Counted from the stretch's first letter, positions 46,001 through 57,817 are shown. The stretch is DNA of 64,000 bases from Microstegium vimineum (GCA_022036555.1 CM039132.1:53230748-53294747), one strand, 5' to 3'. Made by a program: numbers and translations. Notes: generated by a model from the letters alone, not told the origin.

Positions 46001-48614
46001 GATCATATGGGTTTTTGTCTTAGAGTTGTGAAGGGTCAGACAGGTTCTGTCCCATGTTAAAAGTTGATGGACGATGGTGGAGGACCACAACATATAAAGT
46101 GGTGGCATCCCTCACCTATCATGCTAGGTTTTTGGGATGAATTGAGTTTGGCACCTTGTTTGTTGTGGGTTTCGATAGACCATGTGTCAAACTCATGGCT
46201 ATAGCGAGCTGGGCTAGATTCACTATTAGTATTACTGCCTCGATGTAATGGTCATTATCATGACTAACATGATATATGCTTTTGAACGGAGCATTGCTCC
46301 TATATGATTAGGTTCCTTGTCAAATCTGTTCACATGGTTCAAGTCCCTTTATTAACTTTACAGTTTACACACACTACGCCACCTAGCATTTATAGAGGCG
46401 GTTTAAGAGGGTTTATAGGGGTGGTTTGGCCAACTGCCCCTAAGCAGCCACGGTTGGCCAGACACTCCTACAAATCCGATTTGTAGGGGTGGCTGATGAT
46501 GATTTGTAGGGGCGGTTGGATATAGAGTCACTCCTACAAATCAATTTAAAAAAACGAAAAGGGCTAAAAATAGCAAAACATTTTTGTTAATTTGAAGAGG
46601 CCCCCACTAGTCAGCCACCACCCGCCTCTTGCACATGCATCGGCCAGGATTCAAACACCTCCCACTCGTGCATCACCCCCTCTACTAGTGCACCATGCCT
46701 AAACGGATTTTGGGTCTCCTCATATTATCCTAAACCAGATTTAAACTAAGTATTTGAGACCCTAAACGAATCCAAATTAAAAAGTTGTCAACTACAAACT
46801 TGAATAATTTTTCAAGATCTACAACTTTTATTTTGGTTGTTTCCCCATCCGAGACTGTTTAAATGATTCAAATTTCAAATTTAGGAAATTCAAACGTAGT
46901 TTACCAAGATAAAATGATTTCAAATGAAAATGTTATCAACTACAAAGTTCTAATACTGATCAAGATCTACAAATTTTGTTTTGATCATATTTTCATGTGA
47001 CTTGGTTTGAACAATTCAAATTTTGAATTTCAAAAAATTACAACTTCAAACAAGATTTTAAAACATCAAATGATTTCATCTAAACAAGTCATCAACAGCG
47101 ATCTTGTAGCATTCAACAAGGTCTACAACTTTATTTTGATCATTTCTCCATTTGACAAAGTGGTAATATATGTTGTTCATAAATTCATAAATCTCTCACA
47201 TAGTTTATGATAGGAAAGATGTTATTTGTGAATAATGTTTATTACCATTTTGTCGGATGACGAAATGATCCAAATAGAAGTTGTAGATGTTGATGAGTTC
47301 TACAACTTCGTTGATGATGACTTCTTCAGCTAAAATCATTTGATATTTCAAAATCTTGTTTGAAGTTGTAATTTTTTGAAATTCAAATTTTGAAAGCTTC
47401 ACAAAAAAATATGACCAAAATAATAGATGCAACAACACAATAAATTGATAGAGCATGATTTTAGAAAATTTAAGGAAAAAAAGATAAAGTAATTTGAAGT
47501 TAGTATGAGGGATGACTAGTTATAAGTTTTCTCAAAAGATTAAAAAAACAAATCAGAGCTCTTCAATAACTTGAAAATTAAATTTCTAATAAAATTTTGA
47601 AGCAACAAATGATTTTAAATTAAAAAGTTGTAAACAGTAAAGTTCTATGACTTTTCAAGATCTATAATCTTTATTTTGCTCATTTATTCATCTGAGGTCA
47701 TTTGAAAAATTCAAAATTTTAGTACTTAATTTTAATATTCGACATCTATTTGTAATGACGGATCAATATAGAGAACCATCACTACAAATCGGATTTTATA
47801 GGGGCGGCTAGATATTGAGTTGTCCCTAGAAATATAGTCATTTTTAGAGGCAGCTCGTAACACCAGTGGCCCGTACAAATCTATTGGTAGCGGCAGCTCG
47901 TTTGGGGACCATTTATTGGGGGGGCTCTGCCCCTAAAAAAATAGAGGCGTTGCTATATTGTAGTAGTGACATGTGCTCTTATTTTTCTAGATTTAACATT
48001 GTTTTTTTCGTTGTAGGTGGCGTATTCTGGATAATGAGACATCTATGATGAGTATATTTGTCTATAGTACGTGGGTTTCGAAAATGGGTTTCAACAAGGG
48101 TTTTCGAAAAAAAAATGCTTTATTCTTGCTTCTTCGATAGATTTAAATTAGGAGATATGAGAACAACAGAAATAGGATAGATGGTGATTCGAGTATGAAG
48201 CTGAAGCGAAGCACCTCTATATATCTATCTCTATATATGTGTGAGAAGCGAGGCGAGGGACAGCATTGTTACCTGAATGTAGTCTTCCTTGGGCCACCGC
48301 CAGGCCTGCGCCTGCGCGAGATTGATGAGGTGTTCAGCGACGTCCAGTTTCCCTGCGCGCGCCGCCACGTGCAACGGCGTATCGCTGTCCTTGTTCCGGC
48401 TGACGAGCAGCTCCTCGTTCACCTTGAGTGCCTCCTTCACAAAGCCTCTGTGCCCATGCGACGCAGCAATGTGGACAGCCGTGTTGAACTGGGGAGTCAT
48501 GTAGAAAAGGATGCTGGCGCCGTTGGTGGACACAAGTTGCGCGAGTCTAGCCACGTCACCCCGGGTGGCTGCCGCGTACAACTCTGGGTCCATCCCTGCC
48601 ATCGGTGTCCACAT
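40051..48614 (-). CDS. ACD6-like ankyrin-repeat PGG-domain membrane protein
   Basis: Four exons on the minus strand: 48614-48273, 41870-41591, 41194-40659, 40587-40051. All have GT/AG borders and matching phases, giving 564 codons plus stop without a break. The first three carry ankyrin repeats (TAVHIAASHGH, DTPLHVAARAG, NTALHEAV, SPLQIAAREG, NNVLHYAAERN, YPPLHVAVRYG, NTPLHLAVKLG). The last has the PGG domain (TYTLVATLIATVTFSSTF then TMPGGY) and about four hydrophobic helices. The family includes Arabidopsis ACD6 and ITN1, membrane proteins in salicylate-linked defence and stress; the role here is inferred. The start could be the ATG at 48614 or MDPELY at 48593, the more family-typical start. 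The 6.4-kb first intron holds CACTA elements and repeats. Confidence 0.88.
42461..43310. repeat. Tandem duplication, about 427-bp unit
   Basis: The unit from CCTCCTATTGGGACAGACC (42461) recurs from 42888 with about 90% similarity by eye, including GCCGGAGAAGACTCCCCG and GTGCCTCATCGGGCTC. GC-rich, origin unknown. Confidence 0.8.
43310..43480. mobile_element. hAT-like GGCCC-rich segment (tentative)
   Basis: CTGGGCCGTGCC, GTGCAAAAAGCACGG and GTGGCCCAGTGG resemble the region at 35285-35435. No borders found. Confidence 0.25.
44060..46210. repeat. Diverged repeats with a TRIM-like TAGTCCCACATCG motif
   Basis: Related blocks occur at about 44229, 45719 and 46045 (GTTTAGTCCCACATCGAAAT and variants), each followed by a CACAACATAT phrase and then CACCTTGTTTGTTGTGGG. 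Spacing is about 330 bp between the last two. A similar TAGTCCCACCTTGG motif occurs in the LTRs of the TRIM at 6907, so these may be old TRIM LTRs. The CACTA at 44499 lies within the first block. Confidence 0.5.
44499..45458. mobile_element. CACTA element, 960 bp
   Basis: Ends CACTACTACAAAAAAAATTG and the inverse ATATGTAGTAGTG, with 3-bp target duplication GGG (44496-44498, 45459-45461). Subterminal TTACC/GGTAA-GCGG units are present. The interior is C-rich and gives Pro/Ser-rich frames. It has the same design as the 38683 element. Confidence 0.9.
46372..47968. mobile_element. CACTA element, 1.6 kb
   Basis: Starts CACTACGCCACCTAGC and ends TATATTGTAGTAGTG, with target duplication ACA at 46369-46371 and 47969-47971. 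Subterminal repeats are of the GTAGGGGCGGTT type. The AT-rich interior contains diverged units with AAGATCTACAACTTTTATTTTG and AATTCAAATTTTGAA, a pattern shared with 50190-50760. Confidence 0.9.
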
Positions 48615-48817
48615 TATTGTTGCGTCGTATCACGTATGTACCAGACCTGAAGTTTTTGTCGCAGAAATTAAATGATGATCGAGAGCAGACGATCAACAAG
48701 ATGAGTCGCCGTACGTGATTTTGCAGACAAGAAAGCTGCTCACCTGACCACAAAGTCTAGCCTTAAAGCTAGGTCTTCCACACTGTGAGATTGAGCTCAA
48801 AGTATTATAGTAGGCAA

Positions 48818-50190
48818 GATAGGATTAGGCTATGTATAGCGGGCCGGGTGGACATGAGAGGGCACAAGGATCTTGGAATGGCACAGATACTTTGTTTAGC
48901 GTATCAAGGTTGGTACTGGTTCCTGGACACAGCTTGTGTTCCTTCCACTCTAGTAGGTTCTCATCATCCTAACTGCACTTTCTTTTTATCAAAAGTAGGA
49001 CCAACATTACTTGCAAGTTGCAACCACAATATGCCTGTCAACAAAAGATTATATTTCATGGTAAGCTTATGTCCACAGAATAACTGTCGGCCCTAATAAT
49101 AATCCTGCAATAGAGACCCAAGTCACGACACTCACTACCGAATCTGACACTTTGCCGAGCGCTTGGAGCCCCTATTGCACTTGGCAAAGGCTTTGCCGAG
49201 TATCACCTTCGACAAATGACAATTGCTAAAGAAGATGTTGGTAAAGTCCTCTTTGCTGAGTGTCTTTTGTTGGGCACTCAGCAAAACATTTGTCGAGTGC
49301 TCGACACTCGGCAAATTTTGAAAAAAAATAGAAAACAAAATTGGAAAAAAATATTCGGGGAAGGCCCTCCATGGGTCCACCCGTCTGTCTCCATCAAAGT
49401 CCGGCTATGTGACCAGCGGGATTCAAAATTATGACCTCTAGCTCCCTTGCGCGGTATCACCTCTGACCACTACACTACACACTCACATACATGTGTCGAT
49501 ATAGTTTCGGTTCCCCTAATATGCGAGATAGGATTAGGCTATGTATAGCGGGCTGGGTGGACATGCGAGGGCACAAGGATCTTGGAATGGCACAGATACT
49601 TTGTTTAGCGTATCAAGGTTGGTACTGGTTTCTGGACACAGCTTGTGTTTCTTCCACTCTATGTTCTCATCATCCTAACTTCACTTTGTTTTTTGAAAAG
49701 TAGGACCAACATTACTTGCAAGTTGCAACCACAATATGCCTGTCAACAAAAGATTATATTTCATGGTAAGCTTATGTCCACAGAATAATTGTCAGCCCTA
49801 ATAATAATCCTGCAATAGAGACCTAAGTCACGACACTCACTACCAGAATCGGACGCTTTGCCTAGCTAGTGCCTAGAGCCCCAATTGCACGAGTGCCACC
49901 CTCGACAAATGACACTCGCCAAAGAAAACATCGATGAAGCCCCCTTTGCCAAGTGTTTTTTGTTGGGCACTCGGCACTCGGCAAAGTTCGAAAAAAAAAA
50001 TTGGAAAACAAAAATTGGGAAAAAAAATTAATCAGGGAAGGGCCCCTCACCGGCCCACTCGTCTGTCTCCGTCGAAGTCGCGGCTATGCGGCTGGCGGGA
50101 TTTGAAAATGTGACCTCTCCATTGCGCGATACCTTCTCTAACCACTACACTACACACTCACATGCATGTGTCAATATAGTTTCGGTTCCC
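48818..50190. repeat. Tandem duplication, about 709-bp unit
   Basis: GATAGGATTAGGCTATGTAT starts at 48818 and again at 49527. The two copies stay alignable through the CACTA start and the phrase TATAGTTTCGGTTCCCC near 49500 and 50175. The second copy is slightly shorter. Confidence 0.85.
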
Positions 50191-51090
50191 CATGTATTAT
50201 ACTAAATCGAGTGTAAATTGTTTGTTCGAAGATCTAAACGAATTTAAATCAAAAGGTTGTTAACTACAAAGTTTCATAACTTTTTTGAGATCTACATTTT
50301 TTTAGAAAGTTTTTCTATCCATTTACAAAATTTGAATTTCAAAATTTTGAAATTCAAACCCAGTTTTGCATGACAAGATGATTTCAAATCAAAAGTTATC
50401 GACTATAATCTTTCATAACTTTTTGAGATCTACATTTTTTGTTTAGGAAATTCTCCCTTCCGAGGTCGTTTACAAAATTTCAATTTCAAAATTTTAAAAT
50501 TCAAACGCAGTTTTGCATAACAAAATGACTTCATATCAAAAGGTTGCCAACTATAATTTTTCATACCTTTTCGAGATCTACAAAGTTTAATTTGGTTGTT
50601 TTTCCATCTGATATCGTCTGAAAAAATCGAATTTTAAAATTTTGAAATTCAAACACAGTTTTGCATGACAAGATGATTTCAAATCAAAAGGTTGTCAACT
50701 ACAAAGTTTTATAACTTTTCGAGATCTACAAAGTTTTTTTGTTATCTGTTCATGTGTTCATCCAACAAGGCCGTTCTAACATTGTTCAGAAAGATATGTA
50801 AGATTTATGAACAAATTTACTTTCATTTTGTCATATGAAGAAATGACTATAACAAACATTGTATATCTTGATTAGTTAAATAATTTTATAGTTAAAAACA
50901 TTTTCATTTGAATTAATTTATTACTCCAAAATGTGCTCTAAAATTACTTTGTCTAGTGAAAAAAACACTCGGCAAAGAGCTATTTTGTCGAGTGTTTTTG
51001 TTTGTCGAGTATTTTTCTTTTGGCACATGGAAAAGAGCTTCTTTACCGAGTGCCAAAAAAACCACTCAGCAAATCACTTGGTAATCATCA
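49133..51090. mobile_element. CACTA-like sequence with duplicated 5' end
   Basis: CACTACCGAATCTG (49133) and CACTACCAGAATCGG (49838) are two CACTA-type left ends followed by TTTGCC-rich subterminal repeats. From 50190 come tandem units of about 150 bp (GAGATCTACA, TTCAAACGCAGTTTTGCAT). From 50945 come AACACTCGGCAAAGAGC-type repeats again. The right terminus (TAGTG with inverted ends) was not found, so the element is rearranged. Confidence 0.65.
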
Positions 51091-51196
51091 AAGAGCCGGA
51101 TTTCGATAATGACTTACAATTGGACCTATATGTGGTCAAACTTTTCTGAACTTCAGGTCGGTGAAGCGAAAAACACCATCTTATCTTATGTTACAG

Positions 51197-51305
51197 TCAC
51201 TAAGTATAAGCTTCTCACGAAGCTTTCATGTTGATTCTCACCGAAGGCTAGAGAAAAAGATAAATCTTAGAAATTCTCATACACCGCTAATCTCACCGTC
51301 CAGTT
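51197..51305 (+). mobile_element. Helitron 5'-end fragment
   Basis: TCACTAAGTATAAG start followed by AGAAAAAGATAAATCTTAG and AGAAATTCTCATA, homologous to the 5' region of the Helitron at 18285. It ends abruptly at CACTA-related sequence. Confidence 0.45.
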
Positions 51306-51309
51306 CGAA

Positions 51310-51535
51310 ACTTGTCATCACTGCTGCAAGTTGATCCAGCAGAGGGCAATTGGCAGTGATGGGATCACCTATCACTGCGCCGGTTCCTAACCCAGCAGTG
51401 TGATATCACTGTCGGTTCAGGGATGATAGCAATATAATACAAAAGCGTCAATGCATCATGGCCGTCGTCCAACTGATGTGATGTTGAGGTGATAACTACC
51501 GGTTAGGGGCTTCAACCATCAGTGATCCTTATTTT
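51310..51535. mobile_element. CACTA-type subterminal fragment (tentative)
   Basis: Inverted short units such as GGCAGTGAT / ATCACTGCGCCGGTT and ATCACTGTCGGTTCAGG look like CACTA subterminal repeats of another family. No termini found. Confidence 0.35.
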
Positions 51536-51966
51536 TATTTGTATATAATTTATTATTATATTTAAATAGAGATTGTTGTTTAATATTTTACATTTGATAT
51601 TACTAATATATCACATACACCGCCCTCACATTTCTCATAAAATTGAATAATGAGTATATATACAAAAGTTGATTTTTACATAAAGCATATTATTCTTTAT
51701 GTATCTTGGGTGTTATAAACGGGAACCCTATGACATAGAATCCTATTTTAATAAAATAAAAATGGATCAAAGATACTTTAACCACTAGAGTTTCAATTTA
51801 ACATATTGTTAGCCCCCTAATTTAGGGTCCTTTGTGCATTATGTATCAGTCTCAGGATCTGATACACACAATTTGAACAAGATTTATATTAAAAAAACAT
51901 ACTTCAATTGTTAGCAGGGAAAACACATTACAAAGTTCATATTTGCATAGATGGGCCATAGGCTTT

Positions 51967-51977
51967 CATATATATAT

Positions 51978-52065
<88 letters not shown>

Positions 52066-52086
52066 TGCATTTTCTATACACTGCAC
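51967..52086. repeat. (TA)n microsatellite ending in a palindrome
   Basis: A TA run with a few breaks to 52063, followed directly by an imperfect palindrome with outer arms GGTGCA and TGCAC (52064-52086). See the similar arrangement at 13109 and 15825. Confidence 0.75.
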
Positions 52087-52095
52087 GCTAAAATT

Positions 52096-54888
52096 TGTAA
52101 CACCCTAAAATTTGAAATAGAAATTAGATTTTAATTTGCTTAAATTTTGATTTATTTCAAATAATTTTTGTGATCATAGAATTAAATAAATAAAACTAAA
52201 ACTAATATCACATGTTAGGGTTCAACATGTTGTGCATATCATGCCTCTGCATTTTCTTGTGTTGCTTGGTTTGCAAACCCCTAGAAAACATTTCAAAATC
52301 CTTTGAAAATCATTTGAAAATCAATTTGCAAAAAGAAAATAAAAAGAAAAGAAATGGAAATTCTCTCTCTCTCACTCTTTCTGGCCCAGCAGTGCAGCCC
52401 GGCCTGCTTCCCCTCCCCTCTTTCTTTCTCCCTTGGGCCGGCTCCCTCGCCTCGGCCCAGTCTGCCGCAGGCCCGCGGCCTCTCCTCCCTCCTCCCTCTC
52501 GCTGACAGCACGGGCCCGCCCGTCAGCGCTCCCTCTCTTCTCCTTCCTTGAGTCCGAGCCGGACACGCCGCGCCGCTCCGCGTGCTCCCGCAACCGCCTC
52601 CTCCACGGTTTCCGCGCCCCCTTAGCCGCGTGGGACTCTATCCTCGGCCCGCTATAAGTAGCCGGACCCCGCGCCGCTCCTCGCCTCGTCCTTGCCTCGT
52701 CTCGCAAGCCGCAGAGCACCGCCGCCGAGCAGAGCTCCGCCGCCGAGCCGCCAACCGCCGTTCCGCGCCACCGGCCGCTCCAAACTCTTCGCCAAGCGTC
52801 GCACCGACTTCGCGTACGTGCGGAACACTTTCCCCCTCTCTTTTTCCGTTCAATTGCACACCGGTTGGTCTTGTCGCCGTGCATAGGGAAGCCGCCGCCG
52901 CTGTTCGTCGTCGCCGGCCGTCCACATCCATCCGCGAGCCTCGCCGTTGCCCTAGGGGAGTTCGCCGTTGCACCCTCTCTCTCCCGATGTTTTCGGTTCG
53001 GAAAACCGAGCACCGAAGCTCCCCATCGGGTTCCGCCGCCGTGCGCCGGCCGTCGGCCATGGCGCCCCGCCGTGCCGCGCCTTGCTCCGGCAGCCGCGCC
53101 GCCCTCTCCCTCCCTCCTTCTAATCTGGGCCGTCCAGATTAGATCGGATGGACCTAATCCACCGATACCCCTTCGCATGGCAATCTTGCTAAAGAGCCCC
53201 TCGGCTTTCGGACACTTAACCCGCAGTCCTAAAAGCGCCTTTCACCTTTACGTTTTTCCCACTGGAAAACGTATTCCCTTCCAGATCTGTTTTAATTCAA
53301 TTTTAAATAAAAATCCCTAATTACAGTTTTGCCACTGATTTTTCCAATGCTTATAATTTGCTCGTTTTAAATCCAAATCGATCCGTTCAAGTTGCATTAG
53401 ATTCGTAATTTTATGCTCTATCTAGTAGTATAGATTTCATCTATGTTAATTACTTTTGAAAATCAAAGTAAATTAATTCTTTTAATGCTTTAATCTTGCC
53501 CTTTTCAAAATCTTGTTTAATCTATAGTTTATTCGTTTTAGATCCGTTTAGCGTGATTCTCGCGTCTTTGTGATCGTAGTATAATATAGATCTGTTTTAT
53601 AATCTTTTCAACACCTCTTTATAGTTTATGGTGTAATGATCTAATTCAATCTTTATTGCTTCGTGTATGATTGTTCGGATGATTGCGTGGTGATGTTGAT
53701 TGAGTACAGCCGGTGAGATTTTCGGTGTTCCAGAGTTCTTTGCAGCAGATCAGGATCACCAGGAGCTTTGTGATCAAGGCAAGTTTAACATGGGATCATC
53801 CTTGTTACCTATTCACCCTAATTCATCTAGTCATGATTGCATGTGTCTAAATTGATTCCTATTAGATTTATCATAGCTTTGTTATCCTTTTACCTTGTCA
53901 CCAAGGGTTTCTATGCATGTGGGTAGCTTTGATATGCTTTACATGATGATATTGAATTGAATCTTGACTAATGATATATGCAACAATGGATGAAACTGGC
54001 ATTTATAGCAACATGAAATAGGACCCCACTGTAGGGCAAAAGCTGGGATTTAAATGCAACCATAAGTGCTATAATGGCTCTGGCTTTAGTTAAGTATGAA
54101 GTTTGGACTAGCATGCTTGTGGTTCGTGAAAGACACCTTTGCCGAGCTAGTTATGGGGTATAGCTTGGTGGGGACCGTTGCGGGTGGTACCATCGGGGTG
54201 TCCCATATTCCCCTTTGCATTGGGTCCGTAGGGTCCGCTACATGTTAGAAAGGGCTTTTGAAAGACTTCATAGTGTTCCCTGCCCGCTCACCTTGGCAGT
54301 GTTTTGAGAGTAATTAACCCGGGCATATGGGCAACACGGCTTGTGGGTAAAGTGTATAACCTCTGCAGAGTGTAAATCTATCATGATAGCCGTGCTCACG
54401 GTCACGAGCGGCCTGGAAAACTCACAGTGTAGATGATCATGTTGTTTAATTATTAACGTTGTTTATTAATCTTATCATGTGGTTATCAACTGGGTATGCA
54501 TAACTAAAGCTAAGTGTTGGTAAAACTTGACCAAGTTAAAAGCAACCGCAGTAAACCAGTGTCAGCCTTTTGAGCTTCATAACCCTATGTTACTCTTGCT
54601 GAGTACTTTAAGTGCTCACTCTTGCTTTCTCAACCCCTTCAGATGGCTTTGAAGACTACCGTGAGGAGTACTAGGCTAGTGGTCAACCAGTCGACGTTCC
54701 CTGTGAAGTGGAGCTTCGTCGCGAGAGTTATCTTTATTTCCGTTGTTATGTTTTAGAATATTATTCGTTATGTAATAAGCACTCAGTGATGGTACTATTT
54801 AAAGATTTATCGGCTTATGTGTGTGATTGATCTCTGGGCACACATGAGTTATTCGCATTCAATTTTATTCTTAAAATTGGGTGTGACA
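52096..54888 (+). mobile_element. Long LTR (2.8 kb) of a Gypsy-like retrotransposon
   Basis: It begins TGTAACACCCTAAAATTTG and ends AAATTGGGTGTGACA, with matching inverted tips (TGTAACACCC / GGGTGTGACA) as in many grass Gypsy LTRs. A TATA-like box lies at 52652, followed by GC-rich leader sequence. No second LTR, primer site or coding region adjoins it, so it looks like a solo LTR. The flanking 5-mers AAATT and TCCAT do not match, suggesting a rearrangement. The GC-rich open frames at 52372-53178 are shadows in the LTR. Confidence 0.7.
52652..52659 (+). promoter_or_regulatory. TATA-like box in the LTR
   Basis: CTATAAGTAG followed by a GC-rich, C-rich stretch; a plausible retrotransposon promoter about 550 bp into the LTR. 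Confidence 0.45.
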
Positions 54889-55112
54889 TCCATGCCCTTG
54901 CTGGAGTCTTGAGATTGCTTACCTCTATGTATTACTTCCTCTGTTTCGAATTATAATACAGTTCATCTTTATGCTAAGTTAAATTGCTCTAACTTTATTA
55001 TTCATGTTTATACAAAAGTACAATAATATTTACAATATAAAACAATTTCATTAAATTCTCCATGAAAATATGCCATGCTGATGGATCTGTTTCAACTTGT
55101 ACATATGACGTT

Positions 55113-55517
55113 GAGCATCTCCAACAACTCTTTAAAACAACTTGTTATCCTTATAAATTTGGCAAAATCATAAAATTCCCTCTCCAACAACTCCTCAAAC
55201 CAACTTGCTATTTTTCCCAAGTTGCTATTCACGGCTTCCGCGCGCCTATATTTAACAAGTTGCTATCCAACTTGTTATCCTTAAAAATTTGGCAAAATCA
55301 CAAAATTCTCTCTCCAACAACTCTTCAAACCAACTTGCTATTTTTCCAACTTGTTATCAGTCTCCCGCCTTTCCTTTTCTTTTTTTTTTCAAAAGTTTGG
55401 CAAGTTGGAATAGCAAATTGTTGGAGAGATGGGTTTTTTCCACTTGCCAAATAATTTAGCAACTTGCCAAACCATAAGATTTAACAAGTCAATTTTTCCA
55501 AGTTGTTGGAGATGCTC
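55113..55517. mobile_element. MITE with GAGCATCTCCAACAACT ends
   Basis: The left end GAGCATCTCCAACAACTC and right end AGTTGTTGGAGATGCTC are inverted repeats. The interior repeats CTCCAACAACTCnTCAAAC three times. Copy A near 31676 has no insertion at the matching point. The target duplication is unclear. Confidence 0.75.
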
Positions 55518-55579
55518 AATATAGTTTTCCAAAAAAAAAACTTTTCCAAACAAAACATAGTTAAAGTTAGAGAAGTTCA

Positions 55580-55925
55580 CTACAACAAAAATCACTTTAG
55601 GTCAGTGCCTCCATAAATAGACAGGCAGGCTCTAGGTAAATACCCTTATCTGAAAATTATTTATAAAGACCGAGGTTCTAAGGCCGCTAAAATTTAAAAT
55701 TAACAAAGACTGACATTTTACACGTCTGTCTCTAAAAATAATTTTTTGGATAAGAACGTCTTAAGATACCCGTCTCTAAAAATAGTGTTATAAAAAATAA
55801 TTTATAATTTTTATATGAATTTGGACGAACACAAATTAACTTTATATCGAAATAGTAACTCTCGATGAGATTTATAACTTTATAGTTAAGAAATTTTTAT
55901 TTAAACTGTTTTGTTTAGAGTCATG
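55580..55925. mobile_element. Truncated CACTA-like element
   Basis: CACTACAACAAAAATCACTT is a CACTA-type end; GTCTCTAAAAATA-type units follow. No right end was found; copy A lacks this segment. Confidence 0.5.
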
Positions 55926-56672
55926 AGATGGTTCATGGCCCCTCCATCATTTCAGTTCTTACCGATAGAGCATGCATGGTTGAGCGACATCACTGGTGCA
56001 CTAACGGTATAAGTTACATGCATGCCTGGGAGGTCCTTGATGGGATCCATCTTTTTTTTTTTTTTGAAACTATGGGATCCATCTTGAGCCTGAGGCACCT
56101 GACCTGACTGACTCTGTTGGAAGCTGTCGCCTGATCAGCAGTATTCTGCCTCCTATGTTCATCGGTTATGTGAAGCCGCTACGGGTGAAATAATTTTGGA
56201 TGACGCGCGCCGCCGCCGAGAGCTTAGTGGTTGGTGATGCATGGCCGGTGCTGGACTGCAATGAGGCGACCGACATGGTTTGCAGGACAATTATGGCCGC
56301 ATGATCTGTGGTCAACACCCTAAAACTATGGAGCACCTCCTGCCTGCGTTTTCAGCATGCCGTCAAGTGTGGAGTAGGCTTCTCAGGGAGCTGCACTGCA
56401 CCAGGATGTCGTTCTGACGTACGGTGCCCCAGGAGGGGTACTGCATGCTGTAGTGGGTGCAAAAAAAAAAAAGAGGAAACTGATGCTCAAAGCAGCGCCG
56501 AGGGGCTTCGATTCATTATTGTTCTTTCTGGTAGGATCGGACGCCATACAGCACGCCATGTGTCAGATCCAAGGGCCCATAAGTCGGTTGATAGATGAAG
56601 ACAAATCGCGCGGTTGACATATAGCAATTCTGTAATTAGAGGCATTATATGATTGCTGCTGTGTCTCTAGCC

Positions 56673-57765
56673 AGCCCAGCCGGAAACGAGGTGGGCAGGG
56701 CGGCCGTTTCCGCGAATCCAGCAGGCCGCAGGTAGCGCTAGGAACCGCTCGCGTCACCACCCGCTGCGTCCACGCGCGCACCGCTACCCGCCTGATCCCT
56801 GGCAGCTCCTCGGCGTTCGCACATTCCCCACCACCCACGATGAGCTAGTCGTGGCCGGCAACTGCGACCTCACTGCCACCAACGGGTCTTCCACCACCAC
56901 GGAGAGCCCCGCAACTGAACATTCAGGCGCCAGGGATGACGTGCCGCTAGTTGGGGATTACACACACAACGCGGCCGGGCTCCATGGGGTTGCACGGCGA
57001 CCCCTGCAAGACGCATCAGCTCTGCCTCCGAGAACCCATTTTCGCCGCCCTTCTCCACCACCGACTAAAATAAACCATGCTTAGAAAGAAAAAAATGACA
57101 TCTAGGTAGTCATTTGGTCATAAAACAGCCATGCTTAGATTACCAAATGTCAAACAAACATAGATTTTCTTGTCAAATATAAATTATATTGTACACTGAA
57201 TTACAAGTGTTACATCTGAAGAAAAGTGATAAGAGAAACCTCAGATGCCCAAAGTTCATATAGATAAGTTGCTCCACTATGCATATAGCCAGAATAAGCC
57301 AACAACAACCTTCAACCTTCTTCAATGATTTGATGTGATGATGGAAAGCATGACCAATTATCTTGACTCATCAAGAAATTGAGTTTAAAGTGCTGGAAGC
57401 TACAAATGCTCCATTTGACCAAATATCAGTAACCCAACAATACATTAAGTTAAAGTGTCCACAACAAATCCGAAGTAAACTTGGCTATCATAAATTAATC
57501 TATGATCTTTTTCATTTGTCTAAATTAAAAAGTCAAATCAATAACCACATTATTCAGAAAGGATAATACATGTGATTCAGTTTGGATGTAAAGTATTTTT
57601 TAAATATTGAAGAAATACTTTGGTTTTACAAAATTCTTTTGTTTTCAAAAGCTACCAAGTGTTTTGCCTGCCATGGCTAATTATCATACATGAAATTCCG
57701 AAATCAGTCGAAAGCAAAGGTGCACTCTGAAAAGGCTATACATAAAATAAAAATTTTGACTTTAC
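56673..57765. other. No gene recognised
   Basis: GC-rich start (to about 57070) sharing the phrase GCATCAGCTCTGCCTCCGAGA with 35800, then AT-rich sequence without motifs. Confidence 0.4.
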
Positions 57766-57817
57766 CTCAAGAGGGTTAGTTTGTCCCTCAAGCTCAACCA
57801 TGACTGGGGCATTCATG
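57766..57817 (-). pseudogene. Single exon of an RPB6-like RNA polymerase subunit
   Basis: Read on the minus strand, an exon bounded by TTTTTCAG and GTAAAG encodes MNAPVMVELEGQTNPLE. RPB6 (RPABC2), a small subunit common to nuclear RNA polymerases, has nearly the same segment (MNAPVMVELEGETDPLE). The flanking RPB6 exons (the YMTKYERARILG part and the IPFTIRRYLPDG part) were not seen on either side, so this is an isolated fragment. It lies in the same orientation as MCM5 exons about 0.2 kb away. Confidence 0.7.

Larger units (their letters stand above)
41871..48272 (-). other. Transposon-filled first intron of the ankyrin-PGG gene
   Basis: Contains a GC-rich tandem duplication (42461-43310), hAT-like sequence, a family of about 330-bp repeats, and two CACTA elements (44499-45458, 46372-47968). 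The donor is at 48272 (ATTCAG then GTAACA) and the acceptor at 41871 (TTGGCAG); the joined reading is YIQ-SPVSLRNDSGN. Confidence 0.75.
54889..56672. repeat. Segmental duplication copy B
   Basis: Colinear with 31456-33690. It lacks the CACTA found in copy A at 32235 but has its own insertions: a MITE at 55113-55517 and a CACTA-like piece at 55580-55925. It begins exactly at the right end of the 2.8-kb LTR. Confidence 0.85.

Noticed and set aside
52372..53178. 268-codon minus-strand open frame
   Set aside because: It lies inside the 2.8-kb LTR, is Arg/Ala/Gly-rich and open in several frames at once; a compositional shadow.
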